A stretch of DNA of 64,000 bases from Piezodorus guildinii (lineage: Eukaryota; Arthropoda; Insecta; Hemiptera; Pentatomidae), in the NCBI GenBank assembly GCA_023052935.1, contig CM041294.1, positions 85,297,474 through 85,361,473 of the forward strand, written 5' to 3'. The number at the start of each line of letters is the position of its first letter. The first letter of the stretch is position 1. This document shows positions 51,261-63,292 of the stretch, one piece after another. A program made the position numbers and the translations under genes. A model generated the notes under the pieces. That model had not been told where the DNA came from and ran no database searches. It saw only the letters and a program-made list of their open reading frames with translations.

Positions 51261-52074
51261 AACAACATGCGATGTTAAGTTTGTGGGCTTATAGCAACTT
51301 TTTATTATGTTGTATTACTTATTTTATTGAATATTATCTTTTCTTAAATCTTGCCTTTTCCAACGGTATATTATACGTCTATATTACGCTCATATTTCAT
51401 GATTAATTTTTGATGACTTGCTTAAAGAAAATTAAGTTTTCCCTCCCAAAGAACAATTTAATAACGATGTATTTTACATATAAACCTTCAGAAGAGAATG
51501 CCCTAAATGATGGTTTAAAACCGGATAAAAATCTCTCCTGTAGTTTAGAAGGAGTTTGAGGAAATCAAGAATAGTGGAATCTTTTATATAAGAGAAAGAA
51601 AAGAAGATAAGACTTACCATTTATTTTAATAACTTAGTTATGAATTTCTTACATAATATTGTTTCTATAATAATTGCATACTGAACGGAAGAACTCTGCA
51701 CGATATTTTACGACAGTGGCAACGTTGAACTATCATAACCTCCCTCTTTACCAAAACATATGTTCATAAATGTATGCGCTTTTACGACTTATTTGATTGG
51801 ATATTAACTTTTCTAAAACATTGCGTTTTCCAACGGTATATTTTACGTTTATATTACTACTCACAATTTTTGATGACTTGACAGAAAATTAAATTGTCCC
51901 ATCCAAAGAAAAACTTAATAGCGGTGTATTTTACTTATATGACTATAGGAAATATGCCAAAAAAAATGTATCAAAATCCACCGCGTTGTTTAGAGGAGTT
52001 CTCGAAAACCAATAATCGCGTTATTTTATATACTTAGTTCTCAAGAGATCTCTATCTTCATCTAGTAGACTGGA
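51261..52074 (-). repeat. Degraded family G fragments
   Basis: TTTTCCAACGGTATATTATACG at about 51356 and a similar segment at about 51830 suggest two decayed minus-strand pieces repeated about 470 bp apart. No gene is seen. Confidence 0.4.
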
Positions 52075-52444
52075 GTCTAAAACCTGTGAAAAATTGTCGC
52101 TCTCAACATAGTGCTCCCCTTTTTTACATTAAAGTCGCGCTACACAGTGAGAGAAGATGTTGGTGAAAATTGGTGCGAGCGAGGTATTGTGAGAGTTCAT
52201 GAAAGTAGTGGGAGAGGAGGAAGGCATGTTTAAAAAAATAAATTCGAATAATAACATAAAATATTACTTTTTAAAAATCCTATGATATGATTAAATATTA
52301 TTTTTAAAAAACAACTAAATGATGATGTTTTATCAAAACAAAAAAGCGTAAAATACACATCATGGAAACAGGTTGTTTTTGTTTTTTTTAAAACTCCATT
52401 TTAAGAAATTAAACATTATTGTTTGTTTATTTATAAACGCCACT

Positions 52445-52715
52445 TTCTGCTACTGAGCCTAATCAGACGATGCTACAGTAGGAGTCCTAATATTTTGCTT
52501 ATTCAGGTTTAATTAGGACAGGGGTCTCTAACGAGTACATCTAGCACGAGCTCAGGAGCATCTTTTTACGTCCCCTCCGAAGGACGGCATAGCTAAGGAT
52601 TATTTACCACTATTAAAAAATCCTAGAGCCACCGGCAGGTTTGAACCCATGACCTTTGGCATAGGTTAATATTATTATTAATAAGTTAATAAGCCAGTAT
52701 GCTACAGGTGACCTT
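52445..52715 (-). repeat. SINE-B copy
   Basis: It shares GATGCTACAGTAGGAGTCCT, TTAATTAGGACAGGGGTCT and GTTTGAACCCATGACC with other copies. The B-box GGTTCAAACC is on the minus strand at about 52649. Confidence 0.65.
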
Positions 52716-52744
52716 AATAATATTATTCATATTAAAAGTTAAGA

Positions 52745-53880
52745 TGTTATTTCCTTTACATAGGAGCGCGGAATGTATTGCACGGGTGCCTTTCTCGATG
52801 TGGAACAAGCGTTCGGCCGAGTCTGGCACCCAGGACTCCTTTATAAACTGCGTAAATTCCTTCCCGCGACATACTTCCTGATAATCCATTTCTACCTTAC
52901 TGATAGACCCTTCAAAGTAAATCATAACCTTTCCTATTCTTCCATATTTTCTCAGTCTGCAGGTGTACCTCAGGGTAGTATCTTAGGTCCCATCCCTTAT
53001 ACGGAATATACAGCTGGTATCCCACTCCATCCTAGCACTGTCCTCACAACTTACGCGGATGACACTTGTGTGTTATCCGTCCATAATGATCCAACTGCTG
53101 CATCCCAAACCCTTCAGTCCCACATCACAGCCATTGAGGATTGGTGTCAGAACTGGAGGATTAAAAGGAATCCTAAAATATCCCACCAAATTACCTTTAC
53201 CCTTCGTCGCAAACCGATGGCCTCCTGCCCCACTGTATCCTTTAATAATACCCCGCTCATATCTGTTGAACGAAATATCTTGGACTCTATCTTGACAAAA
53301 ATCTTACATGGAATCCTCACACGAGACTAAAACGACAAGAAACTGCCCGTAGATACCGATTACTACAATACTTACTCGACAAACGCTCAAAACTACCAAT
53401 TTATTACAAAAAGCTCATTTATGTTATCGTCATCAGACCCGTCTGGACATATGGAATCGAGCTTTGAGTCTCTACTAAGCCATCTAATTCCTCTCGCATC
53501 CATTTCTTACGATCCAAAATCCTTCGCAAAATCCTAAATGCTCCTTATTTCGTCAGAAATAAAATCATCCACAACGACCTTAATATCCCATTAGTTGCAG
53601 ACTTTTCTCGTACCAGATATACCACATTTAATTCCAAACACCCAACCCATATAAACCCTCTTGTCCGCGACCTATAACATATTCCTGACAACCCTCCGAG
53701 GCGATTGAAAAGAACATGGCCTCGGGATCTACTAACTTGAATAAACATCGAAGTACTACCGCTGGGTAGTTTCTTCACAAGCCTGTTACGCCCTTTATTA
53801 TAATCCAACACGTTTACTTATTTTATTTATGTTAATATACAGTTGTAAAGTTCAATAAAATATAAATTAAAAAAAAAAGT
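52745..53880 (+). mobile_element. Jockey-type LINE, 3' half
   Basis: 52773-53330 encodes a Jockey reverse transcriptase palm: FLDVEQAFGRVWHPGLLYKL, SAGVPQGSILGPIPY and the catalytic YADD (about 53055). After frame breaks the C-terminus reads [24 protein letters not shown] and RRLKRTWPRDLL. The 3' UTR ends GTTCAATAAAATATAAATT plus poly(A) at about 53866. It is 5' truncated and broken. Confidence 0.88.
52773..53330 (+). pseudogene. Jockey reverse transcriptase fragment
   Basis: 185 codons starting inside motif A (the aspartate of FLDVEQAF) and running through GVPQGS and YADD to the thumb, where homology leaves the frame. It is clearly a LINE remnant rather than a host gene. Confidence 0.85.
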
Positions 53881-54109
53881 TATATAGGATATATAGTAAT
53901 TGAATATTTATACGTTAAAAGTATGGGAGAGTCTATCATAGTTCATTATCACCAAATCTCACGAATTTTCACCTACCTGTTCTCTCGCAGTGTAGCCTTA
54001 AAAGGAGCATCTAATTACACAAAAAGGCGCCCTATACCGTTAATGAGAGCGACAATTTTACAAAGGTTTTAGACGCTAGTGTTCTGTAGGAGTTGAGATC
54101 ACAGAATAT

Positions 54110-54500
54110 TATACTTATAGAACGTATGTATGACATATTCGTTCCCGAACGAGCATTACAATCGAATGGTGGATGCAGAATGACGTTCCGATTAGGCTTT
54201 GGATGGATAAGCGGTTGAATAGGAGCTAACTAAGGTGATACAATGCTCGCAGATTGGAGGCACTCTAGCTGAGTCAGCACTTCTCTCTCATCCGCTCTCA
54301 GTGCCTCTTCTACCTTCATCGTTTATTCTGGATTAATTAATCAGTCTGGAAGAAAGGTAAAGTTTCCGGGTAGTTCAGCCGGTAGGGAGGAAGTTAGGGG
54401 AGCGGATGCTTCATCATTGCGCACCCCTCAATTGAAAAATCATGGGAAAAAATAAAAATAAAATCAGGGATTAGGAGAAAAAGTATGGTTAGAGACTATT
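54110..54500. other. Intergenic stretch without recognised features
   Basis: It is less AT-rich than its surroundings. No frame or repeat is recognised. Confidence 0.35.
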
Positions 54501-54502
54501 AT

Positions 54503-54562
54503 ATTCACTTACCCTCATATACCGTACAATAGGTAGTAAGAGAAAGTATTGCGATCGTGATT
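54503..54562 (+). repeat. Extra family G left end
   Basis: ATTCACTTACCCTCATATAC then GTATTGCGATCGTGA, placed directly before a second left end at 54568. Confidence 0.65.
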
Positions 54563-54567
54563 TTTTT

Positions 54568-56034
54568 ACTTTCACTTACCTATATATGAAATATACAGTA
54601 AGGGAAAGTATTGGGATCGTGAGTCCAAACGACCAAGTCCTAAAAAAAGGTCTGTAGGAAGTCTAACGCTAAAACAAAAAGTCGTACGGAACTGAAATTT
54701 CAGATTTAAGACAACAATACGCCCGAGATGTAACAGGAGCTTTTTCATCAAAATCAGCTAACCATAACAGCCACTTTACACCATGTATTTTGCACTTTTT
54801 TACGAATTTATCAAAAACGACTCTAACGATTTTCATGTATCGACGTAAAATTAAATGGGCTTTAATATCATGTAGGTTTCATTCTGTTTGAAATAGTCAG
54901 ACAGGTTTGAAATGCAGATATTTTAAATTTTATTCCTCTAAACTACCTTTAATTTTGTACATTTCAAAATATGAACCATATCATCTTAACGACATCGATG
55001 AAGGACCGATAAATATACAAGTTGAACGAATTTGATGACCAACTAAAGGATTAAAGAGCAAAACTAATTTTTTATTTAGTATTTTTTTTTTTTATAACAA
55101 GCACAGTAATATTGACTCGATTAAAATATGCAATCATTTATTTTAACTGCTATTCCTTATTTTATATTACTTAAATTAAAAAAAAAAATTATTAATATTA
55201 TTTATTTATAATATACCAAGAGAAAGATTTTAGAAAAAATATTATCTTATACACATAGTTGTAAAAGGTAATATAAAGTGACGAATTGGGAATAAACTTA
55301 TAACTGATTAACAATTTCATATTGTTATATTATTTAATCTAGATCATATGTTTCCAACGAAAAAAAGGAAACAATGCCCTAAATGATTGTGATAACTGTA
55401 TCAAAATCTGTCTTGTGGTTTAGGAGTTAGCGGAAACCAAAATCGCTTTATCATCTGTACTAATATAATAAAGCTGAAGAGTTTGTTTGTTTGAACGCGC
55501 GATCTCAGAAACTACCAGTTCGAATTGAAAAATTATTTTAGTGTAGGATAGTCCATTTATCAAGGAAGGCTTTAGGCTATAAAACATCACGCTGCGACCA
55601 ATAAGGAGCTAATAATCAATGGAAAATGTGAAAAAGGAGGAGGAGGGGGGATTAACAATGCATCCCAATGATTCAAAATGATTTACCTCTTAATTTTAAA
55701 AGAGTTTAATTTCTCCTGAAGTCCATCTTTTGATGTAACAATCAATAAATTACAGGGGCAAACATTTAAACAGGTAGGAATCGATTTGCGTCAAGACTGC
55801 TTTTCACACAGCCAACTTATGTCGTATTGTACTATATGTAAGAATATCGCGGAGAAAATCCAGTATCTTCTGCCACAAACTTCTTAATCACGATCAGAGT
55901 AACAGAAATTGATGCAGCCGAAGTCGCCGGCAACAGCTAGTTTTATATATAAAGCGATGTAAAAGTAAACAAATACTTTTAAAATTTATTTCTAGTTGTA
56001 AGGTAAGTTGAAGATGTGTGACCTGCGCACGAGA
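54568..56034 (+). repeat. Family G copy with a Helitron-like insertion
   Basis: The left end is ACTTTCACTTACCTATATAT; the right end is AAGGTAAGTTGAAGATGTGT then GCGCACGAGATT. The interior is interrupted at 55451-55941. Confidence 0.7.
55451..55941 (+). mobile_element. Helitron-like non-autonomous repeat
   Basis: It begins TCATCTGTACTAATATAAT and GAGTTTGTTTGTTTGAACGC, and ends AAGTCGCCGGCAACAGCTAGT. A 5' TC, a 3' CTAGT, a weak GCCG/CGGC hairpin and no target duplication fit a Helitron. There is no coding region. Confidence 0.55.
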
Positions 56035-56069
56035 TTCTTCAAAGTTGCTCCGTACTTATATTTCTCAGT

Positions 56070-56365
56070 TAAATTATAATATTTCCACTGACTCGGAGAA
56101 TTCCTCCGTAGCGATGGCAGTCCATTAAGCACATAAAAGGAAAACGTTGTAAGACTTAAGCCCACTCCGGGAGCGCACTCTGCAGAGCGATCGCTGAACC
56201 TGACCTAAGGCCTTTGGGATGATAATGGGAGCGATTCACTTGGGGTTAGAGGGTATTTTGAGCTTTAGGATTAGATTTTAAGCTGTTTAAGAGGTTCGTT
56301 ACTTTTGAGATGTCTATGTACACCTTCATGAACATCAACTAATATTCAACGGAAATTACAATTGA
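56070..56365. other. Intergenic stretch without recognised features
   Basis: Nothing recognised. Confidence 0.35.
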
Positions 56366-56369
56366 TAAA

Positions 56370-56555
56370 TCCGCAGGTGGTCCTTGGATTATTTATGTGA
56401 TTAAAAAATCCTTAGTTATGCCGTCCTTCGGAGGTGCCGAGCCTGTGCGATGTCAGGTACTCGTTAAAGATCCCTATCCTAATAAAACCTGGATAGACAA
56501 AATTTAGGACTCCCACTATAGCATCGTCGGATTAGCTATAGTAGCATTAAGTGAC
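56370..56555 (+). repeat. SINE-B body and tail
   Basis: CCTTAGTTATGCCGTCCTTC, CGATGTCAGGTACTCG, GACTCCCACTATAGCAT and TGACGTTAAATAAATAAA match SINE-B. The tRNA head is missing. Confidence 0.6.
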
Positions 56556-56603
56556 GTTAAATAAATAAAAAAATAAACAATATATAAATCCATCTCCAAA
56601 ACT

Positions 56604-56606
<3 letters not shown>

Positions 56607-56661
<55 letters not shown>
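56607..56661. repeat. Poly(T) tract of 55 nt
   Basis: An uninterrupted T run. It is likely the tail of a minus-strand insertion or a slippage tract, and its length may be an assembly artefact. Confidence 0.95.
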
Positions 56662-56663
<2 letters not shown>

Positions 56664-56694
56664 GATAACGAAATGAAAAACGCTGCAAATAATT

Positions 56695-57321
56695 ATATTA
56701 GGGTATATTTTTTTCTAAAATCCTAAGCTTTTCAACATTATATTAAACATCTAAGTTACTCTTCATATGTTCAAAACATAATGATTGCATGTAAAAATAT
56801 TTTTACTCTTTTCTCCTTTAGATGGATGTGGAATTCGTTTAACTTGCATATTTATCCGTTTTTTATTAATGCTAAACATAATATATGGTTATTTTTTGTA
56901 GAATCTACAATATTAAAGGTACTTTAGAAGACAAATATTTACAATATCGGCATTTAACACCTGTCGGACTATTTCAATCAGAATGAAACCTACATGATAT
57001 TAAAGCCCATTAATTTTTTTAATCGATATAGTGAAGTGAAAATCCATAGTATAAAGTGGTCTTATGGATAGCTGATTTTGGGGAAAAAGTTGCTGTAACA
57101 TTTCGAGCAAAGTTGTCTTAAATATGAAATTTCAGTTTCATACAATTTTTCGTTTTTGCGCTAGACTTACTACACTCACCAAACACCTTTGTTCGGGATT
57201 TGGTCATTTGGACTCAGGCGACCCTAAAACATGTATTTCCAGTGAATACTCGAATTCGAAAACTTTAACGATTGCATTACTTTCCCTTACTATATATTTC
57301 ATACATACATTGGTAAGTCAA
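56695..57321 (-). repeat. Family G copy
   Basis: A minus-strand copy ending CTATATATTTCATACATACA then TGGTAAGTCAAAGT, with the GATCG-side interior present. Confidence 0.65.
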
Positions 57322-57469
57322 AGTAAAAACTACATTATAATAAAGTATTTATGTATAGAAAATAATAAAAGTTTTGGTAAACATTTACTTCATAATAGGT
57401 TTTTGCTTAAAAGTATTTAATTAAATTAAGTATTGTTTCCATTATGAATTAATTTATTAAAACAAAGGA

Positions 57470-57600
57470 AGTATCGGTACCATTTTACTTATGAACAGAA
57501 GGTAAGTACAACAGTGAGGCGGAACGCCTGTACCCGAAAGTACTGAAGGTGTCCGAACCTCTTATTAGAGGCTTAAATCTCTTGCTTATTAACGAATTTT
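57470..57600 (+). repeat. Partial ~450-bp tandem-family unit
   Basis: CCATTTTACTTATGAACAGA, then ACCCGAAAGTAC and GTCCGAACC, match units at 60480-61700. A LINE fragment follows directly. Confidence 0.55.
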
Positions 57601-58040
57601 TAAAAAGAAAGGAGACTCGACTGATTGCAGGAACTATAGTGGAATCAGCTTACTAAATACCGGGTACAAGGTGTTCTCAATCGCACTGTATAACCGCCTA
57701 ATTCCATATGTGGAATAACAACTCGGAGAATATCAAGGAGGATTTAGGGCCAATCGTTCTACAATCGACCAAATATTTTCGCTCCGACAGATGATGGAGA
57801 AAACGAATGAATTTAATAGCCGCATGTGGTTACTCTTTATAGACTACAAAGCTGCATATGACTCAGTCATTAGGAAAGAGATTGTACCGTTCTATGCGAG
57901 AAATGGGAATCCCGGCTAAGCTAATTCGTCTTACAAACTGCACAATGAAGAAAACCTTTGGCAGGATCAAAGTGGCGGAAAAATCGGAGATTCATTTCTA
58001 GTAAGCTCAGGGCTAAGACATACTTACTAACCAATAGGGG
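57601..58040 (+). mobile_element. RTE-like LINE, reverse-transcriptase fragment
   Basis: With breaks it encodes DCRNYSGISLLNTGYKVFSI, QLGEYQGGFRANRSTIDQIF and MWLLFIDYKAAYDS, the finger and palm part of a LINE reverse transcriptase. It ends before the catalytic YADD. Confidence 0.75.
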
Positions 58041-58155
58041 GGATACTTACTAACCAACTACAAACGTCAACAACACAAGTGACAAGTGACGAGAACATTG
58101 CTTTGTGAAATCACTTACAATTTTTTCTATTTCTATTTCGAATTTTAACGTAAAA

Positions 58156-58163
<8 letters not shown>

Positions 58164-58203
<40 letters not shown>
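58164..58203. repeat. (AT)n microsatellite
   Basis: About 40 nt of AT repeat. Confidence 0.95.
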
Positions 58204-58206
<3 letters not shown>

Positions 58207-58439
58207 GAATCTCAAACTATAATAAAAAAAAATATATAATATAATTTCTAATAAATAACTATAGAATTAAAATTAATATCCAAACAGTAAAAATATACAT
58301 ATTATTAAATAATGGTTTTGAATAAAACATATATACATAAATAGACTTATTTTTAGTTAAAAAGTTTGACCAAAATAATATAACAAATGATATTGTTATG
58401 GAAAGTAGATGAAAGTGTGATATAGTACATCAACTATCA

Positions 58440-58690
58440 CGATATTTACTTCCACCAACTTTCCAGAGCGATCAACGATGTGAATATCGCCATTTCACCA
58501 CACCTACACATACCCTATATCTCACCGTGTATCGTCGCCACCTGAAGGTCCTACTAGTCCCCGAACCTACCCGAAGAAGTCCAAACCCCTTTTAGAGCTA
58601 CTTAAACTGGCTTAAATCAGTTACGTTATTAACATATTATCATTACTACAACCTGAAAAGATATGTTATCATCAACCATTTCATCTACTT
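58440..58690 (+). repeat. Partial ~450-bp tandem-family unit
   Basis: CCCGAAGAAGTCC, TTAGAGCTACTTAAACTGGC and TTACGTTATTAACA match the units at 60480-61700. Confidence 0.55.
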
Positions 58691-58694
58691 AGCA

Positions 58695-59065
58695 ATAATA
58701 AAAATAGGGGAAATATACAAGTTGGATGAATTTGATAACTAACTAAAGGAGAAAATAGAAAACTTTTTTTTTTTTTTTTTTAAACATAAGGAGAGTAATA
58801 TAGATAAATAATATACCATTGGAAAGTTAAAGATTAAAATATATTTATAATGTGATATACAAAGTTATTAAAGATGAAGTGGAGAGTGATGAAAAGCAGA
58901 TAAAATTAAGTGGTTGCAGTAAAGTAGATCATAATTTATATTTCTTGAATACTTAACCTGAAAAACATGATTCTACTTAAACTTAATGTAATTCTTTCTC
59001 CTTTTTTTTTTATAATTCTAACTTTATCTCAAATTTCTTAAATTGATTTTAATATGTGTAATAAA
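58695..59065 (+). repeat. Family G right-part fragment
   Basis: GAGTGATGAAAAGCAGATAA and surroundings match family G. The terminal end is missing. Confidence 0.5.
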
Positions 59066-59700
59066 TCTTTGTTAACAAAAATATCTCTAGTATTGCTTAT
59101 ATTCGTCTAAACAACCCTCCACAAAATAGTAAATCTCAAATCAAATTTTTTATATTATCAGTAATGGTTATTTTGCCATACATTTCTTTTTAATACTACA
59201 TTCGTAGAGTAATTCTGAATTAATGGAATTTTTTTAAATAAATAAGAATATTTAAATCGAGCATCTGTACTGGATTATACAAATCCTAATAATTTATATT
59301 AAAAAGTTATATACAAAAGTGTTATAATTGTGATTTGAATAAATTAAATAATAATTTGATGTATATTATAGCACCAAAAACAAATTTAAATGGCAAAAAA
59401 AACAAATGTTAATATAAAATAAATCCATTACGTATTATTCAGATTCCATTACTTACAGAGAAGTTTCCAAGATGGCCACATTCTTGAGTTCATCATACGT
59501 TGCGTTATTTAAATCAAAATTTATCTTCTGAAGATTCTAAAATACTGAAATATGTACGATTATACAAATACAGAGCAACGCGGAATCTTAAATCCATATC
59601 GTTACACACAAATATGCACATTTTATATTATAAAAACGACTGAACTGAACTAAACCGATTCACGGAGTCAAATAAATAAGAAAGATCTGTATTTTTACTT
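59066..59700. other. Intergenic stretch without recognised features
   Basis: AT-rich; nothing recognised. Confidence 0.4.
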
Positions 59701-59739
59701 GTGTTAGGGACTCTAATTTGACTATTGGATGTTATCTGT

Positions 59740-59859
59740 CACCTGATTGGCTGAGCGATACCCCCCACCACCAACACTAGAGCAGTCAGATCCTTAAAAC
59801 TGCAAATATTCATCAAATATCACTCTCCATAGCAGCAGGCATTCAAGATGTGTGTACAG
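59740..59859 (+). promoter_or_regulatory. Possible promoter and first exon of a neighbouring gene
   Basis: The pieces line up in order: an inverted CCAAT box (GATTGG near 59744), TTAAAA at 59794-59799, an initiator-like ATCACTC near 59819, then ATG at 59848 reading MCVQ, with a good donor (CAGgtatgt) at 59860. Short first coding exons are common in insect genes. No second exon is identifiable in the remaining 4 kb, so the gene, if real, continues outside the window. Confidence 0.35.
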
Positions 59860-60384
59860 GTATGTAATAATTATTTATTTGATTATATTATCTATCATAA
59901 TAAAATATGAATAATAATAAAATATAAGTATAAAATGTTAGACATCTATTAGTAAAAATATATTTTAAATATATACAAATTATAGATAATTAATTGATAT
60001 AAGTTCTATAGCTTATAGATGTAGATGGCTAATAGATATAGATTTTTGTTTTGATATAGATTATTGTTGTGACCTTAATAATTTTTAATAATAATAATAA
60101 TATTCAATAATAAATTTCCTTCTATTCATCATAAAAATTAAATTAAAACATTAATTTTATCCTTAAACTAATATTAATCATTACAATAGGTATAAAGTTT
60201 AAAAAGTAAATATTTTTAATTGTTTAAAAGCATTTAAAATAATAAGCTTTCAGTTATATTTAAAATTTTGCATTTAATTTTTTAAATATATGTTCGATTC
60301 AGATATTGAAAATAAAATCTAGAAAACAATTAATGTTCATTGATAATTATATCTTGTTTTTATAATTATATTGATGAAAATTGT

Positions 60385-61700
60385 AAATATGTTTCTGATA
60401 CATACTCACTTAAAAGGGAAAAAATGAAATTTAATATTTATTTATTTACGAAGACAATTTAATATAAAATAGGTAACATTTTACTTATGACCAGAAGGTA
60501 AGACCAACATTGATGTGAACAGACCGTACCCGAAACTACCCGAAGAAGTCCGAAACCCTTTTTAAGCTACTTTAACTGGCTTAAATCGGATACGTTATTA
60601 ACAAATTATCTTTATTATTACCTGACAAGATATATTATTATCGGATGCATTTTTAATGATTTTTCAAGGGTGCATGCTTATTGAAAATATTAAATTCTTT
60701 ACTTTAACACTGTTTCTTGATATTTAAACTTATATTATTTATTAAAATAAGCATTTAGCTAAAAAATTAAGTTATATTTTATTTAAAAGACTGTAGTATG
60801 TAACCTACTTTGTTTTCAATTTTGTAAATATTATACTTGCATAATATAATTGTTCGATTCAGAAGGTTCTTGCTTCAAAGAATTAAGTTTAATTTAATAA
60901 TAGTTTCATTATCAAATAAATTATAAAAACAAAGGAAGCCCAACATCGATAGGATCAGACTGGATCCAAAAGTGTCCGAAAACCTAATTAGAGAAATAAA
61001 ATGGTTTTAATTTGTTACATTATTAAAATGTTATCATTGTTATTATCTGACAAGTTATATTATCATAAGAAATATTTTTAATGATTTAACAAGTTTATAT
61101 GCTTATTTAAAATATTAAATTCTTCACTTTAACGATTTATCTTAATACTTAAACTTATATTATTTTTTTTATAATAGAAATATAGTGAAAATAATATTTT
61201 TAAAAGCTATCCTTGATTTTCGATTTTCTTAATATGTTAGTTTGAAATCTTTAATATTTGCTCTATTCAGCTATTGAAAATAAAAAATAAATAATCAATT
61301 ATATAAATATCTGAATTATATAATCTTATAATTTCTTTCCCAAGAGTTAGCTTATGAATTAAATTATTAAAACAACGGTATTTTCGGTAGCTCTTTACTT
61401 TAGAACAGAAGGTATGACTAACATTTTTACGAACAGACTGTACACGAAACTAACCGAAGTTGTCCGAAATCCTAATTAGAGCTACATAGAACGGTTTAAA
61501 TCTGTTACTTTGATAACGAATTATTGTTTTTAATTATCTGGCATGATAAATAAACATTACACATATTAGCAACTATTTATGAAGTATGTAAACTTGTTTT
61601 ACTTTAATAAGTTTACTGCTAAAATAATTTAAATTGTTTATTGTGGACATATTTAAGATTTCAAAAATTTAATTATGACGCACGTACACTTTTGTATTGA
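60385..61700 (+). repeat. Tandem array of three ~450-bp units
   Basis: ACAGAAGGTA-type, then CGAAGT and TCCGAAA..CCT, GAGCTAC, GTTACNTTATTAA and TTATCTGRCAAG recur at about 60485, 60935 and 61385. Each is followed by a similar AT-rich spacer (AATGATTTTTCAAGG, then ATTAAATTCTTTACTTTAA). The units are diverged by substitutions and indels. No reading frame is conserved. Confidence 0.7.
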
Positions 61701-62259
61701 AAATTAAAATATAAAGATTTTATGTCACAAAACTAAAAATTAAAATATATTTTATAATATGTAACTCCACTACATAGACTGTAACACAATTCATATAAAT
61801 ACGACTATTATCTAAATAACGTTAATATATAAATTATAAAAAACAAACTAAAAACACTGTATTTAAGTATAAAGTCACTAATGAGAGACCCGAACAGCAC
61901 AGATAAAAATATTTGACTAAATAAGCATTCGAAGGGAGAAGGGATATCGGCCATATTGGAAGAGATGTAAACACTTCGGTAATTAGATTTCCGGGAAAGA
62001 GGATATTCAATTATATAAAAGGTGTCTTTTCTGTTTTGGAATCATTTTTCAACATGTCATAAAACGGATATTCTTAATTAGAGAATAACGATCACCTCAT
62101 ATATTTGTTGTTGTCCAACTAGGCTAACATTATTTTAAAATGAAATATTTTTTTCTTTCAATTATGAAGGTTTATATATATTAAATTAATTTGTCTGGAA
62201 AAATACATATACTCATGATTAATAAAATGGTTCTTAATAATTATAATATAAATATAATA

Positions 62260-62260
<1 letters not shown>

Positions 62261-62290
<30 letters not shown>
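62261..62290. repeat. (AT)n microsatellite
   Basis: It sits at the tail side of the minus-strand SINE-A copy. Confidence 0.9.
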
Positions 62291-62294
<4 letters not shown>

Positions 62295-62500
62295 TGTACC
62301 TCTACAACCCATGAAGGGTCTTGGGCTAAGTACTGTATTCGTACTGTTTCTAGGCCAACGACATTGCAATGAGGTGAATTGGCCGAGATCACGCTCAGCC
62401 GCTTATATTTTTTCCCCATTTTTGGGTATCCACTTTATAGATGCTGGATCTGCCCTAGGAGGGTCTCCTTACCCTAGGGTCGCCCCTAGAGAATATATAC
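62287..62500 (-). repeat. SINE-A copy, body and tail
   Basis: On the minus strand it matches 35130-35330: GGGCGACCCTAGGG, TATAAAGTGGATACCC, GCTGAGCGTGATC and CCCTTCATGGGTTGTAGAGG. The tRNA head is missing. The 147-codon + frame across it is spurious. Confidence 0.65.
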
Positions 62501-62674
62501 AAATATATATATATATACATATAAACAAAAATATAAATGATAAATTTAAAAACCTTATAGCCCCTGCTAATTTCAAAACGCTATATCCCTCCTATTTCTC
62601 AACCGATTTCAATGATTCTTTTTTCGTTTCGTAGAAAATGTAATTCTCTATTGAACAGCACTATAACGGTTGTT

Positions 62675-62725
62675 TCGTTGTTGTTTATTTATTTAACGTC
62701 ACTTTATGCTACTATGGCTAATCGG
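62675..62725 (-). repeat. SINE-B tail fragment
   Basis: TTTATTTAACGTCACTTTAT and GCTACTATGGCTAATCGG are the complement of the SINE-B tail at 56520-56565. Confidence 0.5.
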
Positions 62726-62769
62726 GCACGGTTGTTTCGTTATTGAAGTTCTTGAAACGTAAGCCATCA

Positions 62770-62850
62770 ACATTTGAGAGGAATTTTTTTTTCTTTTTTT
62801 TTGTCGATGACAAATGTTCATTATTGAAAATAATAAACCAATAGCATTTA
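62770..62850 (-). repeat. End fragment of the large inverted-repeat family
   Basis: GTCGATGACAAATGTTCATT then GAAAATAATAAACCAATAGC, as at 45775 and 20783. Confidence 0.5.
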
Positions 62851-63137
62851 TACCTCTTTAATATTTTTTTTTATCACAAAACACCGTACAACATTTTATC
62901 TATCTTCAAAAATAACTGAGTATGGGCGTATTTATAGGTTTTTTTATAAATATTTATTGAGATATATTACAATTTGTTTCTAAATGAACAGTAGTAATAG
63001 TTAGTTATATGAGTTACATTCGCACAATATATACATAAAACAATGATAAAGTCAAATTACATAATATATATATGTAGTCATATAGAGTCATCCATAGATG
63101 CCTTGGTATTTTTTTTCAAAATTAAAAAAAAAAAATC

Positions 63138-63292
63138 TGGTGCGGGCAACACACGACTTTCACTTACCTCCATTTCTAAAATCAATGAAAGAATTTTCAA
63201 ATACAGTTAGAGATAAAAATACGTGAAACTATTAAAGAATTAATTAAATTGAATTTATATAGAAACATGTGTTTTATTAAAAAATCTATTAT
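63138..63292 (-). repeat. Family G right end
   Basis: ATCTGGTGCGGGCAACACAC then GACTTTCACTTACCTCC is a well-preserved terminus. The copy breaks off at about 63292, where another repeat begins. Confidence 0.75.

Larger units (their letters stand above)
52075..54074. mobile_element. DNA element with ~150-bp terminal inverted repeats, filled with other TEs
   Basis: GTCTAAAACCTGTGAAAAAT at the left and, inverted, GTCTAAAACCTTTGTAAAAT at the right begin arms that continue for about 150 bp (GTCGCTCTCA, CACTGNGAGAGAA, TGAAAATT). A SINE-B copy and a Jockey fragment sit inside. No transposase remains. Confidence 0.65.

Noticed and set aside
62191..62634. 147-codon + frame
   Set aside because: It runs through an (AT)n tract and an antisense SINE copy; the protein is low-complexity and not conserved.
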